Below are positions 51,685 through 60,991 of a DNA stretch of 64,000 nucleotides, one piece after another (positions within the stretch are counted from its first letter, which is position 1; every line of letters starts with the position of its first letter). Made by a program: the position numbers and the translations under genes. The DNA comes from Saccharothrix syringae (lineage in GTDB: Bacteria; Actinomycetota; Actinomycetes; Mycobacteriales; Pseudonocardiaceae): positions 6,634,001 through 6,698,000 of the forward strand of contig NZ_CP034550.1 of the NCBI RefSeq assembly GCF_009498035.1. Reading direction: 5' to 3'. The notes under the pieces are model-generated. The model was not told where the DNA came from, did not search any database, and saw nothing but the letters and a program-made list of their open reading frames with translations.

Positions 51685-52275
51685 TCACCGGGCCGACCTG
51701 ATCCGGTCGAGCCCCCGCGCCCCGGACGACTCCTCCAGCACCCGCAGGAACGCGCGGGACCACAGCGGCAGGTCCGGCCAGCCCCGGCAGGACACCATCG
51801 CGCCGTCCACGACGTCGGGCCCGTCCACGAAGGTGGCCCCCGCCTGCTCCACGTCGGACTTCAGCGGCGGGTACGCGGCCGTGGTGCGACCGCGCAGCAG
51901 CCCCAGGGCGGCGGGCACCTGAGGGCCGTGGCAGATCGTGCCGACCGGGAGCCCGCGCTCGAAGAAGTGGCCGACGACGCGGGCCACGTCCGGGTCCGTG
52001 CGGATGTACTCCGGCGCCCGGCCGCCCGGGATGACCAGGGCGTCGCACTCCTCGGGGTCCACCTCGGCGAACGCCAGGTCCACGGGCAGCAGGTGGCCGG
52101 GTTTCTCGGTGTAGGCGTCCCAGCCGGGTTCGAAGTCGTGCACCACGAGCTTCACCGCGCGGGTCGTCGGGGCGGCCACGACCGCCTCGTGACCGGCTTC
52201 GCGCAGGCGGAACACCGGGTACATCGAATCGAGTTCCTCGGCGGCGTCGGCGGTGAGGACCAGTACTCGCGCCAC
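51685..52275 (-). CDS. DJ-1/PfpI family protein
   Basis: A 196-residue DJ-1/PfpI protein. The nucleophile Cys is in GTICHGPQVP, the conserved Glu region is DAAEELDSMYP, and ALVIPGGRAPEYI is the usual loop. The insert VVHDFEPGWDAYTEKPGHLL fits the longer PfpI/YhbO-like branch. GTG 52275 is preceded by AAGGGAG. Only about 590 bases with no partner gene, although the O-methyltransferase follows 124 bases downstream on the same strand. Likely a stress or glyoxal-handling protein. Confidence 0.87.
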   Translation of the reverse strand: MARVLVLTADAAEELDSMYPVFRLREAGHEAVVAAPTTRAVKLVVHDFEPGWDAYTEKPGHLLPVDLAFAEVDPEECDALVIPGGRAPEYIRTDPDVARVVGHFFERGLPVGTICHGPQVPAALGLLRGRTTAAYPPLKSDVEQAGATFVDGPDVVDGAMVSCRGWPDLPLWSRAFLRVLEESSGARGLDRIRSAR

Positions 52276-52574
52276 GGGCGCTCCCTTCTGCCGCGCGGCG
52301 CTCCACCGGGCGCCGCGGCGGGTCGGGCGGGGTCGGCTGCTCCCGGGCCGGGCGTCGACCGTCCACAGGCGACGGACACCGACGCGTTCCGCGCGATCCC
52401 CGTGCCGCCGACGGGTACCGGCCCGGCGTTGATCCCGTCCCAGCGTGGCACGCGCGCGTCCGCGTTCACAAGGAGCGGTGACCGATCGGCCGCACCGCCC
52501 GCGCCGGGCGTGCACGGGGAGCACCGACCCCTCGGGTCGACCGGTCCCCCGGCACCCCCGCCGTGCCGGTGCCT

Positions 52575-53684
52575 TCACCGGCGGCTGGGGGACCACTCGT
52601 CCACGGGTGTGAGGGGCACCGGCACCGGCCGCTCCACCGTGGTCGTCAGCTCGATCCGCCGCCCCTCGTCCGCGGCGCGGAGCACGGCGGTCATCGTCTC
52701 CAGCACGTGCAGCGCGAGCTCACCGCCGGTGCGCGGGGCCCGCTGCCCGTCGGCCGCGACGAGGTCGAGGAGGCCGATCCCCCGCCCCGCGCCCGTGTAG
52801 CCCGCGCTGGGGGGAAGGGTCCGCCACCCGGTGCCGCCGAGCGGGAAGAGACGGGTCTCGCCGTCGAAGAGGTTCGGGTCCGGGACCGCGAGCGTGCCGT
52901 CCTCGCCGTGCACCTCGATCGGTGCGGCGGTGGTGACCACCCCGTCGAAGCTGGTCGTGATGGTGGAGAGCGCGCCGTTGGCGTGTTCGAGCACGCCGGA
53001 GACGTGGCTGTCGACCTCGACCGGGATCCGGTGGCCCGTCCGCGCGCCGGAACCGATGACGCGCTCGGTGCGCAGGCGACTGGCCGCGCCGAGCACCGTG
53101 CGCACCGGGCCGAGCAGGTGGACCAGCGCGGTGATGTAGTACGGCCCCATGTCCAGCAGGGGGCCGCCACCGGCGGTGTAGTAGAAGTCGGGGTTGGGGT
53201 GCCAGCGTTCGTGCCCCGGCGTGATCATCACGGCCGACGCGGAGAGCGGGCGCCCTATGAGCCCGCTGTCGATCGCCGCCCGCGCGGTCTGCGTGCCCGT
53301 GCCGAGAACGGTGTCCGGTGCGCAACCGACCCGGACACCGGCCGCGGCGGCCCGGTCGATGATCGCCCGACCGTCCGGGAACGTGACGGCGAGCGGCTTC
53401 TCGCCGAAGACGTTCTTGCCGGCCTCGATCGCGCGGAACGCGATCGGGGCGTGGGCCGCGGGGACGGTGAGGTTCAGCACCGTGTCGACGTCCGCCCCAC
53501 CGAGCAGCCGGTCGACGCTGACCGCCTCGGCACCCGGGAGGTCGGCGGCGACCGCGGCCGACCGGGCGTCGTCGAGGTCGGCGACCGCGGTGACGCGCAC
53601 CGCGGGGTGGTTGCCGAGCGTGTTCAGGTATGCGCGGGAGATGACCCCGAGACCTACGATGCCGACGCGGTGCGGGTCGCCCAC
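52575..53684 (-). CDS. Gfo/Idh/MocA family oxidoreductase
   Basis: A 369-residue NAD(P)-dependent oxidoreductase of the Gfo/Idh/MocA family. Rossmann GIVGLGVISRAYL is at the N-terminus, the conserved Lys is in FGEKPLAVT, and the C-terminal substrate domain has GGGPLLDMGPYYITALVHLL. Members oxidise or reduce sugars and inositols. GTG 53684 follows AAGGGGA and overlaps the upstream ThuA-like gene by 31 bases, so translation is coupled. In ThuA-type loci the pair 3-oxidises or processes glycosides; this is inferred. Product could be a 3-keto sugar. Confidence 0.9.
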   Translation of the reverse strand: MGDPHRVGIVGLGVISRAYLNTLGNHPAVRVTAVADLDDARSAAVAADLPGAEAVSVDRLLGGADVDTVLNLTVPAAHAPIAFRAIEAGKNVFGEKPLAVTFPDGRAIIDRAAAAGVRVGCAPDTVLGTGTQTARAAIDSGLIGRPLSASAVMITPGHERWHPNPDFYYTAGGGPLLDMGPYYITALVHLLGPVRTVLGAASRLRTERVIGSGARTGHRIPVEVDSHVSGVLEHANGALSTITTSFDGVVTTAAPIEVHGEDGTLAVPDPNLFDGETRLFPLGGTGWRTLPPSAGYTGAGRGIGLLDLVAADGQRAPRTGGELALHVLETMTAVLRAADEGRRIELTTTVERPVPVPLTPVDEWSPSRR

Positions 53685-54364
53685 AACATCCCCTTCTCGA
53701 TGACGGTGCGGACGCTGGGGTGCTCCAGCACGTCCAGGCTGTGCCCCGGCGTCGTCACCACGATCCTCCCGGCGCCCCACCGGCGGGTCCAGATCGCCGG
53801 GCAGGTGACCGGCCGGTGCCACGGGTGCCACGGTCGGGGCGGGTGGGTCGTGGTGGCCAGCACGTCGACCAGGTCGTCGTGCAGCACCCAGTACTGCTCG
53901 GTGACCAGTTCGAAGTCCTCGATGCCCGCGGTGATCGGGTGCTCCCGGCCGAGCGCGGTGATGTTCACCGCGTGCGGCAGGTAGTTGTCCTCCTGCCCGC
54001 CCCGGCGCTCGCACGGCTCTCTGCCCGGGTGCGTGGCGAACTGGCCGCCCACCAGGTGCAGGTAGTCCGACGACGCGCGGAACGAGTCCGCGATGCCGCC
54101 GTGCCAGCCGGTGAAACCGGTGCCGGCCTCGACCGCCGCGCGCAGCCCGGCCAGTTGCGCGGTGGTGATCTGCGACATCGTCACGCACTGCACGACCAGG
54201 TCGGTGCCCGCCATCCCGGCGGCGTCGGCGTACACCTCGGTCGACTCCTCGACCCGCACGGCGTAGCCGTTGCGCTCCAGGAAGGGGATGAACAACCCGG
54301 TCGCCTCCACCGGCCGGTGGCCTTCCCACCCACCGCGGACCACCAGTGCCCTCGGTCGTGCCAC
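53654..54364 (-). CDS. ThuA-like protein (trehalose-utilisation family)
   Basis: A 236-residue glutamine-amidotransferase-like fold of the ThuA family. Signatures include VRGGWEGHRPVEAT at the start, TGFTGWHGGIADSFR, LVGGQFATHPG and HPITAGIEDF. ThuA-like proteins lack the amidotransferase triad and are implicated, with ThuB/Gfo-Idh partners, in 3-keto-disaccharide formation. GTG 54364 follows GAGAGGGGGAG. The 31-base overlap with the downstream oxidoreductase mirrors the ThuA-ThuB pair of rhizobia. No transporter is adjacent, so the source of substrate is unclear. Confidence 0.87.
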   Translation of the reverse strand: MARPRALVVRGGWEGHRPVEATGLFIPFLERNGYAVRVEESTEVYADAAGMAGTDLVVQCVTMSQITTAQLAGLRAAVEAGTGFTGWHGGIADSFRASSDYLHLVGGQFATHPGREPCERRGGQEDNYLPHAVNITALGREHPITAGIEDFELVTEQYWVLHDDLVDVLATTTHPPRPWHPWHRPVTCPAIWTRRWGAGRIVVTTPGHSLDVLEHPSVRTVIEKGMLWATRTASAS

Positions 54365-54602
54365 GCTCCCCCTCTCCCGGAACCGCTCACCACGCACCCG
54401 GCCTCGGTGCAGCTTGATCAGCGCACCGAACTGCACATTGCCGCGCACGTCACCATCGGTCAAGTACGGGGCACGCAGCGGCACGGGCGCGGATGGCCGG
54501 AACACCGGCCCCACTCGGAGGGGCCGGCCCGACCGACGCCGCCCGCGCCGCACCGGCTGCGGGTCGCCGACATCACCGAACACGGGTCCTTGCCCGGCCG
54601 GA

Positions 54603-57110
54603 TCAGGCGAACACCACCAGGTAGGTCGCGAGCACCGCGACCAGGTAGGCCGGGTAACCGATCCGCGCCGCCCGCGACAGCCGCCGCTCCTGGGCGTCGC
54701 GGCGGAGCCCGGCCAGCCGCTTGCGCAGCATCGCCACCAGCACGCACCCGGCCGCGAGCAGGATGAACGCGTAGTAACCCCACTCCAGCGCCACCGTGTA
54801 GCTCACCGACGGCAGCTGCGACGTCACGTTGTTCAGCAGCACGGCCGTGCTGAGGATCGCGGTGACACCCATGGACACCGGCGCGGCGCCGTCGGAGGCG
54901 TTGAAGAACAGCGAGAGGTACGTGACGCAGATCAGCAGCACCAGCGGCAGCAGGTTCTTGATCAGGAACGGCAGGGTGTCGCGGACGATCTCCACCTCGC
55001 CGGTGTACTGGCTGTAGTAGATACCGTCCGCGGTGCCCGCCGCCGACCCGTCGCCCAGCGCGTCGCTGCTGCCGACCGTCCGCTGGAAGAACCGGGCGGA
55101 GGTGGCCAGCCAGTTCGGGATGTCGTTGATCGTCGCCTCGGCGTCCGCGCCGCTGCGCAGGTGGTGCTCGGCCGGCTGGTCCAGCACCTCCTTGTCGGTC
55201 ACGTACACCACCTGGTCGGCGGTCTGCGTCCGGTTCTGCAGCACCACCCTGAGGTGCTGGTGGTCGAACGGGAAGCTGCGGAACTCGAACCCGCTCTTGA
55301 ACCGGTCGGCCACCCGGTACAGCCGGTAGGTGCCGTCGTCGCCGGTCACGTCGCGCAGCGGCTGACCGAGCTTGAGGTCCGGCTTGACCGCGTTGACGAA
55401 CTGCACGTCCGCCGCCGCGTGCGGGCCGGTGTACTTCAGCCACAGGAAGAAGTCCACGAAGTACGTGCCGTCGCGGGTGTCCAGGTCGCGCACCTCGTTG
55501 AGGTTGATGCCGGTGGCCACCACCTGGCGGCGGGTCAGGTACCGGTCGCCGACCGCGATCACCGAGCCGTCCGCCAGCGCCGCCGCCAGCGCCTGCGGCG
55601 AACCCGGCTCGTGGGTGGTCAGCTGGACCGGCGTGGACACCAACCGCACGCCGTCGCTGGTCACGAACGACACCGGCATCTGCGCCGAGCCGTTCGCGGT
55701 GAAGTACAGCGGCCCGAGCAGCGCGGGGAACGCGTTCTTCTTGTCCTTCAACGACGCCAGGCCGTCGCGCAGGCGTCGCCGGTCGGCGGCGATGGCGGCC
55801 GGGTCCAGGCCGATGCGGTCCTTGGTCACCACGTGCAGGCCGACGTTGAGCGCCTGCCGCGCGGTCGCCGCGTGCCAGCGCGGGCGCTCCCCGAACCGGC
55901 GCTGGAACTCCTCGGACCAGGCCAGCGCCGGACCGGACAGCGAGTCCTGCGCCATCGGGGTGGCCAGGTGCAGGTCCCGCGTCGCACCGCCCAGCGCGTC
56001 GTGGAACGACTTCGTGCCCAGGGCCGCCGTGCCCAGGATCGGCGCCTCGAACCCCGCGCCGCGCAGGCCCTTCACCAGCGCGACACCGTTGCGCTCCTCG
56101 GTGGCGAGCAGCACCGGCGCGCCGAGGTCCTTCACCCGGTCCACCGCCGCCCGCGGGTCGCCGGTCACGGGCAGCGCGGCGACGACCTCGCCGAAGCCGC
56201 GGTAGGAGTCCGCGAAGGCGGCCTGCGCCGAACGCCCCGACGCGGTGTCGTCGTACACCACCGCGACCTTCTTCGCCTTCAGCACGTCGGAGGCGTAGAC
56301 GGCGAGGAAGTCGGCCTGCGTGCGGTCGCCGAACATGCTGCGGAAGTACCAGTCGCTGCTGTCGGTGACGGCCGACCCGCTGGCCGACGGCGTGACCGCC
56401 GGGATGCCGGCGGCCCGGTAGATCGGGGCGGCGGCGAGGGACGTGGCGGTGACACCGTGCCCGATGACGTAGAGCGCCTTGCCGTCGCGCACGATCTCCT
56501 CGGCGATCGCCGTCGCCCGCTCCGGCTGGTCGGCGTCGTCGTAGACCCGCAGCTCCACCGGGTGCCCGTCCACCCCGCCCGCGGCGTTCAGGTCGTCCAC
56601 CCGCATCCGGACACCGCGCTCGACGTCGGCGGCGGCGGCCGGGTCACGCCCCGTCAAGCCCGCGACCACGGCGACGCGCACCGGCTCCCCACCGGCCCGG
56701 CTGGTGGCCGTCCACACCCCGACGGCGGCCAGCGCGAGGAGCACCACCGCGCCGAGCGCGACCAGCTTCCCGGACCTCTTCCGCCGCCCCGCGACCGGCA
56801 CCACGGGCTCCGGCCGCGGCGGCTCCACGACGTCCCGCACCTCTCGCGGCACCCGCGGTGCCACGCGGCGCAGCGCGCGCCGGGCCCGGTCGGTCTCCGG
56901 GTCGGCCTTGATGGCGAACGCCCGGTCCAGGCAGAACCGCCGCTCGGCGTCGTCGGTGACCAGCTCGGCGAGCCAGCGCCAGGCCGGCTCGTACCCGGTG
57001 TCGTCGGCCAGCGCGACGCCCAGCAGCTCCCGGGCGGCCTCCGGGTCGGTGGTGCGCAGGCCGATCGCCCGGTGGGTGAGCGTGACGGCGGTGTCCGGCT
57101 TCTCAGGCAC
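54603..57110 (-). CDS. TPR-TM-periplasmic-binding protein fused to a Cys-loop-type ligand-gated ion channel
   Basis: An 835-residue membrane protein of unusual architecture. Residues 1-85 are a TPR-like helical segment; a transmembrane helix lies at 115-135. Residues 143-500 form a type 1 periplasmic-binding domain (VRVAVVAGLTGRDP, LNAAGGVDGHPVELRVYDDA, AAGIPAVTPSASGSAV). Residues 515-712 resemble the beta-sandwich ligand domain of pentameric ligand-gated channels: FVDFFLWLKYTG, then FEFRSFPFDHQHLRVVLQN, whose FPFD (613-616) is the Pro-loop signature. Four helices follow: M1 713-736, M2 744-767 (VSMGVTAILSTAVLL), M3 771-795, M4 815-834. The fusion implies a channel gated by an amino-acid-like ligand. 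The start is ATG 57110; neighbours give no functional hint. Confidence 0.87.
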   Translation of the reverse strand: MPEKPDTAVTLTHRAIGLRTTDPEAARELLGVALADDTGYEPAWRWLAELVTDDAERRFCLDRAFAIKADPETDRARRALRRVAPRVPREVRDVVEPPRPEPVVPVAGRRKRSGKLVALGAVVLLALAAVGVWTATSRAGGEPVRVAVVAGLTGRDPAAAADVERGVRMRVDDLNAAGGVDGHPVELRVYDDADQPERATAIAEEIVRDGKALYVIGHGVTATSLAAAPIYRAAGIPAVTPSASGSAVTDSSDWYFRSMFGDRTQADFLAVYASDVLKAKKVAVVYDDTASGRSAQAAFADSYRGFGEVVAALPVTGDPRAAVDRVKDLGAPVLLATEERNGVALVKGLRGAGFEAPILGTAALGTKSFHDALGGATRDLHLATPMAQDSLSGPALAWSEEFQRRFGERPRWHAATARQALNVGLHVVTKDRIGLDPAAIAADRRRLRDGLASLKDKKNAFPALLGPLYFTANGSAQMPVSFVTSDGVRLVSTPVQLTTHEPGSPQALAAALADGSVIAVGDRYLTRRQVVATGINLNEVRDLDTRDGTYFVDFFLWLKYTGPHAAADVQFVNAVKPDLKLGQPLRDVTGDDGTYRLYRVADRFKSGFEFRSFPFDHQHLRVVLQNRTQTADQVVYVTDKEVLDQPAEHHLRSGADAEATINDIPNWLATSARFFQRTVGSSDALGDGSAAGTADGIYYSQYTGEVEIVRDTLPFLIKNLLPLVLLICVTYLSLFFNASDGAAPVSMGVTAILSTAVLLNNVTSQLPSVSYTVALEWGYYAFILLAAGCVLVAMLRKRLAGLRRDAQERRLSRAARIGYPAYLVAVLATYLVVFA

Positions 57111-57116
57111 GGGCCG

Positions 57117-57757
57117 GAGGTTAGGGAAACCACCCCGTGCCCGATGGAGAATCCCCCGACCGGGCCACCGTCACCCGTCCTGCCCACCACCCCCACCGCT
57201 CGGTGACCGGTGCGGAACGAGTTTCCGCGGGCGGGTGATCGGGCGGGGCGGGCTGGGCACGGTCTGGTCCGGCGTGCCCCGATCCCACTGCCCCGAGGTG
57301 CGCATGACCACGTTCGGCGCTGTTCACGGCCCGTTCCCGGTGGCGATCGTGGGGGTGGGGTGCGTGGTGGTGGGTGTGTCGACGCACGACTGCGCCGACC
57401 TCCAGGCGCGGCGGCCGGGCACCGTCACGGCCGTCGTCGTGGCTCGACAACCCCCGGGCGACGGGCAGGTCGTCCGGCTCCTCACCACGCCAGTGGTACG
57501 GGAACGAGCGCACCAACTCGAAATCTCACCGGCCGGAAGCTTGCGTGGGGACTTCCCCGCGGATGCGTGTTCGGACGAACCTCACGGACGCAGTTCCACC
57601 TCGGATTCGATCTTGAGTCGTCGAGGCCGCGGTCCAGGAGGCCGGCGCGTTCCACGGCGGCGGCGACACGCCGCCGGAGTCGGTGCGGGCGTGCGTGTTC
57701 AACCACATCGACCGCCGGCCGCCCCGGGCCGCGGGTGCCCGGGGCGGCCGGCGGGCG
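57117..57757. other. Intergenic stretch, possible small or decayed ORF
   Basis: About 640 bases. A plus-strand frame from ATG 57304 gives MTTFGAVHGPFPVAIVGVG and continues about 70 residues before turning into low-complexity sequence; it could be a small membrane protein or chance. Near 57640-57720 another frame (VRACVFNHIDRRPP) looks coding but is isolated. No terminator was found except general GC-rich pairing. Confidence 0.3.
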
Positions 57758-58891
57758 TCAGTGGGACGGGGTCGTGGCGACCGGGGTCCAGCGGACGCCC
57801 TTCCAGGTGCCGTCGGCGGTGGTGCTGCGACCGACCACGACGCCGTGGTTGTTCAGCGCGACCGGCGTGCTGTAGGCGCCGCCCAGCGAGTCGAGGTAGG
57901 TGAGCCGCCCATCGCGCCAGAGGAACACGCGGCTCGACGAGTAGTCCGGCGACGAGGCGTGCCCGATGATGTCGCCGCGCTCGTTGATCGCGGTCGCCAC
58001 GGAGTTGCCGGGCACGCCGAGGTCGACCTGCTTGCCGCCGGCGGGCCACAGCACCGCGCGGGACATGCCGTTGTCCAGCACCCAGCCGACCGCGTCGCCG
58101 CGCTCGTTGAGGGACTGCTCGCCGTGGGCGAGCCGGCCGTTCTCCGACAGCACGGTCACCTCCTCGCCGTCCCAGCGCAGCGCCACCATGCCCCGGTTGG
58201 CGACGATCACACCGGCCTCGTTGATCGCCTCCGGGTCGTACGTGCCGTAGCCCGGACCGGGGGCCAGCTTCACGCACGCGCCGTCGGTGCAGCGGAGCGC
58301 GGCGAACTCCTGGAAGGCGGCGTAGGCGTAGCTCGCCGCGACGACACCGGCGTTGTTGATCGCGTACGTCGACACGTGATCACCGGCCACCGGCAGCTCC
58401 ACGTGCCGCTCGCCGTCCCACACGGCGGCGTGCTGCTCGCCCCGGGCCGACGTGGCGTACGACATCGGCACGCTGCCGTCGTCGTTGATCACCTGCGCCC
58501 GCGCCCACGCGGCTCCCGGCGGGGCGATGGCCGTCCGCCGACCCGCGGACCAGACCCACGGCTGCTGCGTGTCCGGCACGCCGTCGGAGGTCAACCCGAG
58601 CACCTCGCCGCTCTGGCTGATCGCGCCGGCCAGACCGGGGCCGAGGTCGGTCGCGCCGCCGCGCGGCGCCCACAGCACCGCGCGCGTCGGCCCGTCGCCC
58701 TGGGCGCTGCCGACGATCTGGCCGAGGTCGTTGACACCGGTGGGGTAATAGCCGAAGGTGCCGGGCAGGCCCGCGACGCCCGGCAGTTCGGCGATGACGT
58801 GCGTGGCGGACGCGACCGCCGCGGGAGTGGTGGCCAGTGGCAGGGCTGTCGCGAGCGCCAACACGGCCAGCGACGCGCGTAAGTCGGGCAT
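57758..58891 (-). CDS. Secreted HAF-repeat (extracellular beta-propeller-like) protein
   Basis: A 377-residue exported protein. A signal peptide covers residues 1-28 (LAVLALATALPLATTPAAVA). The mature part consists of about seven repeats with the core GxxxxxINxxGxVVG: GVNDLGQIVGSA, AISQSGEVLG, VINDDGSVPMSY, AINNAGVVAAS, AINEAGVIVAN, SLNERGDAVGW, AINERGDIIGHA and ALNNHGVVVG, each followed by an Ala-x-Leu-Trp strand. This is the HAF extracellular repeat, predicted to form a beta-propeller. Function unknown; surface binding is likely. ATG 58891 follows ACGGAGCG. Monocistronic. Confidence 0.87.
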   Translation of the reverse strand: MPDLRASLAVLALATALPLATTPAAVASATHVIAELPGVAGLPGTFGYYPTGVNDLGQIVGSAQGDGPTRAVLWAPRGGATDLGPGLAGAISQSGEVLGLTSDGVPDTQQPWVWSAGRRTAIAPPGAAWARAQVINDDGSVPMSYATSARGEQHAAVWDGERHVELPVAGDHVSTYAINNAGVVAASYAYAAFQEFAALRCTDGACVKLAPGPGYGTYDPEAINEAGVIVANRGMVALRWDGEEVTVLSENGRLAHGEQSLNERGDAVGWVLDNGMSRAVLWPAGGKQVDLGVPGNSVATAINERGDIIGHASSPDYSSSRVFLWRDGRLTYLDSLGGAYSTPVALNNHGVVVGRSTTADGTWKGVRWTPVATTPSH

Positions 58892-59117
58892 GATCGCTCC
58901 GTTGCGAGTATGTCCTGAAGTGGTACTGGATCGATCAACGGTAACCCCCGCGCGCCCGCGGCGGTGTCGGCCGGACAGCGCAATGGTCCGCGAAACCCTT
59001 GCGCCGCACGGAGGTTGGCGGATCGCCGGGTCCCACCGCGACGCTCGGCCGGGCGACGGCGCGGGACCGTCGGGCGCGGCGATCCCGGCCGGCTTCACCG
59101 GTGCGTCCGCGGTCCTC

Positions 59118-60095
59118 CTAGATCACCCGGCGCCGCACCCGCCACACCACCACGCCGATCAGGACCGCCGCGCCGGCGACGAACAGGGCCGCCTCGATGA
59201 GCTGGAACGTCCAGAACCGGTCGGCCGGGTGGTAGACCCCGAACCGCTGGACGCCGCGCGCGTGCAGGAACTGGTTGAGGTTGGTGCCGGCCCGGTCGGC
59301 GGCGGCCTCCAGCTCCTGGTACTCGGTCGAGCCCAGCCTGCGCCCGGTGGCGTCCGCGTAGCCGCGTTCGATCGTCCAGTCGGCGAAGCCGGGCACGGAC
59401 CGGTGCCCCGCCTGGTCCTCCGAGCCGCCGGCGGGGACCGGCGCCACGGTGGTCAGCGGCGTGGCGTACGCGGGACGGGCCAGCAGCGCCACCGACATCC
59501 GGGCGGCGAGGAACGCCCCGAGGGCGACGCCGAACGCGGGCAGGCTGCGCCGCAGGATCGCCCCGGCGGCAGTGGCGACGCCGAACGCGAACAGCGCGTA
59601 CGCCACCGGAACGAGTCCTTCCAGGTCGAACGCGTCGTACTGGAACCGCCCCTCCCACGCGTCGAACGGCCGGCGGAACCAGGTGAGCACCGCGGTGAAC
59701 ACGCCGGTGAGCGCGACGGTGACGCCGGCCAGTGCCGCGAGCTTGGCCGCCAGCCAGCGCATCCGCGGCACGGCCTGCGTCCAGGCGAGCTGCCAGGTGC
59801 CGTCCTCCAGTTCACGCGCGAGCAGCGGCGCGCCGAGGAACGCGCCGATGACGAGGGGGACCAGGTAGAAGGCCGCCAGGAGGTTCTCGACGTACCCGTA
59901 CTCCTCGTCGAGCCGGCGGAAGGAGGCCGCGCAGACCTCGTCGACGCCGGCCCCTCCCGCGCACCGGGCGGGACCGCCGGGGAACAGGTCGTGGGCCTGC
60001 GCCCCGAGCACGAGCAGGACGACGCCGAACGCGCCGACGAGCAGGCCCAGGACGCAGACCTCGGTCCGGTGCTGGCGCCAGATCAGCCAGGTCAT
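59118..60095 (-). CDS. ABC transporter permease
   Basis: A 325-residue integral membrane protein with about six transmembrane helices: VLGLLVGAFGVVLLVLGA near the start, FYLVPLVIGAFLGAPLLA, LAGVTVALTGVFTAVL, VAYALFAFGVATAAGAIL, and AALFVAGAAVLIGVVVW near the C-terminus. MTWLIWRQHR at the N-terminus and ARELEDGTWQLAWTQAVPR are typical of permeases paired with YtrA-type regulators in actinomycetes. A soluble extracellular loop spans about residues 215-290. ATG 60095 overlaps the ATPase stop (ATGA). Probably an exporter of a membrane-active compound. Confidence 0.87.
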   Translation of the reverse strand: MTWLIWRQHRTEVCVLGLLVGAFGVVLLVLGAQAHDLFPGGPARCAGGAGVDEVCAASFRRLDEEYGYVENLLAAFYLVPLVIGAFLGAPLLARELEDGTWQLAWTQAVPRMRWLAAKLAALAGVTVALTGVFTAVLTWFRRPFDAWEGRFQYDAFDLEGLVPVAYALFAFGVATAAGAILRRSLPAFGVALGAFLAARMSVALLARPAYATPLTTVAPVPAGGSEDQAGHRSVPGFADWTIERGYADATGRRLGSTEYQELEAAADRAGTNLNQFLHARGVQRFGVYHPADRFWTFQLIEAALFVAGAAVLIGVVVWRVRRRVI

Positions 60096-60991
60096 GCCGC
60101 CCCCACCGGGGTGACCTCGGCGCCGGGCTCGGACGACCGGCGCAGGTACGCCAGCACCAGGTCCTCCAGCGCGACCGGCCGGGCCTGCCACCCGGGCGCG
60201 GCCGGGATCGCGCCGTCGCGCACCAGCAGGGTCGTGTGCCGGTCGCTGTGGACGGCCTCCACGACGGCGCCGGCCCGGTCGGGGTCGGTGGCCGTGCGCG
60301 GGCCGACGAGCAGCCGGTGTTCGGCGAGGAGGGTGTCGATGTCACCGGTGAGCGTGACCCGGCCGCGGTCGAGCACGACCAGGTGGTCGCAGACGCGCTC
60401 CAGCTCGTGCACGACGTGGGAGGAGAACAGGACGGTCACCCCGCCCTCGGCCACCGCGCCCATGAGGACCTGCAGGAACTCGTGCCGGGCCAGCGGGTCG
60501 AGGCTGGCCACCGGTTCGTCGAGGACGAGCAGGTCCGGCCGCTTCGCCAGGGCCAGGGCCAGCGCGACCTGGGCCTGCTGCCCGCCGGAGAGCGCGCCGG
60601 TCCTGCGGTCGAGCGGGATGGCCAGCTTCGCCAGCCGGCGCTCGGCCAGCCCTTGGTCGAACCGCGGGTTGCAGGCCCGGCCGAAGCGGAGCATGTCGGC
60701 GACGGTGAAGCGCTTGTACAGCGGGTGGTCCTGGGCCAGGAACCCGACCCGGGACAGGGTGCGCGGGGTGCCGGCGGTGACGTCGTGGCCGAGGACCTCC
60801 ACCGTGCCGGTGGTCGGTGCCAGCAACCCGACGACCAGGCGCAGCAGCGTGGTCTTGCCCGCGCCGTTCGGCCCGACCAGGGCGATCACGCCGCCCGCCG
60901 GCAGGGCCAGGGTGCAGTCGCGCAGCGCCCAGCCCTTCCGGTACCGCTTGCCCACACCGTCGGTGCGCAGCGCGAACCCGGCCGCCGTCAC
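60092..60991 (-). CDS. ABC transporter ATP-binding protein
   Basis: A 299-residue ATPase of the DrrA/CcmA group. Walker A GPNGAGKTT, Q-loop VGFLAQDHPLY, signature ALSGGQQAQ, Walker B LLVLDEPVASLD, His-switch SSHVVHELERV. The C-terminal 80 residues form the extension seen in exporter ATPases. GTG 60991 overlaps the GntR regulator stop by 4 bases. Works with the permease encoded next. The whole unit is preceded by an operator, so it is likely induced by the exported compound, for example an antibiotic. Confidence 0.92.
   Translation of the reverse strand: MTAAGFALRTDGVGKRYRKGWALRDCTLALPAGGVIALVGPNGAGKTTLLRLVVGLLAPTTGTVEVLGHDVTAGTPRTLSRVGFLAQDHPLYKRFTVADMLRFGRACNPRFDQGLAERRLAKLAIPLDRRTGALSGGQQAQVALALALAKRPDLLVLDEPVASLDPLARHEFLQVLMGAVAEGGVTVLFSSHVVHELERVCDHLVVLDRGRVTLTGDIDTLLAEHRLLVGPRTATDPDRAGAVVEAVHSDRHTTLLVRDGAIPAAPGWQARPVALEDLVLAYLRRSSEPGAEVTPVGAA

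Noticed and set aside
57304..57520. Small plus-strand gene starting at ATG 57304
   Set aside because: First 70 residues look plausible, but no ribosome-binding site of note, no family and the frame degenerates; kept only as a note.
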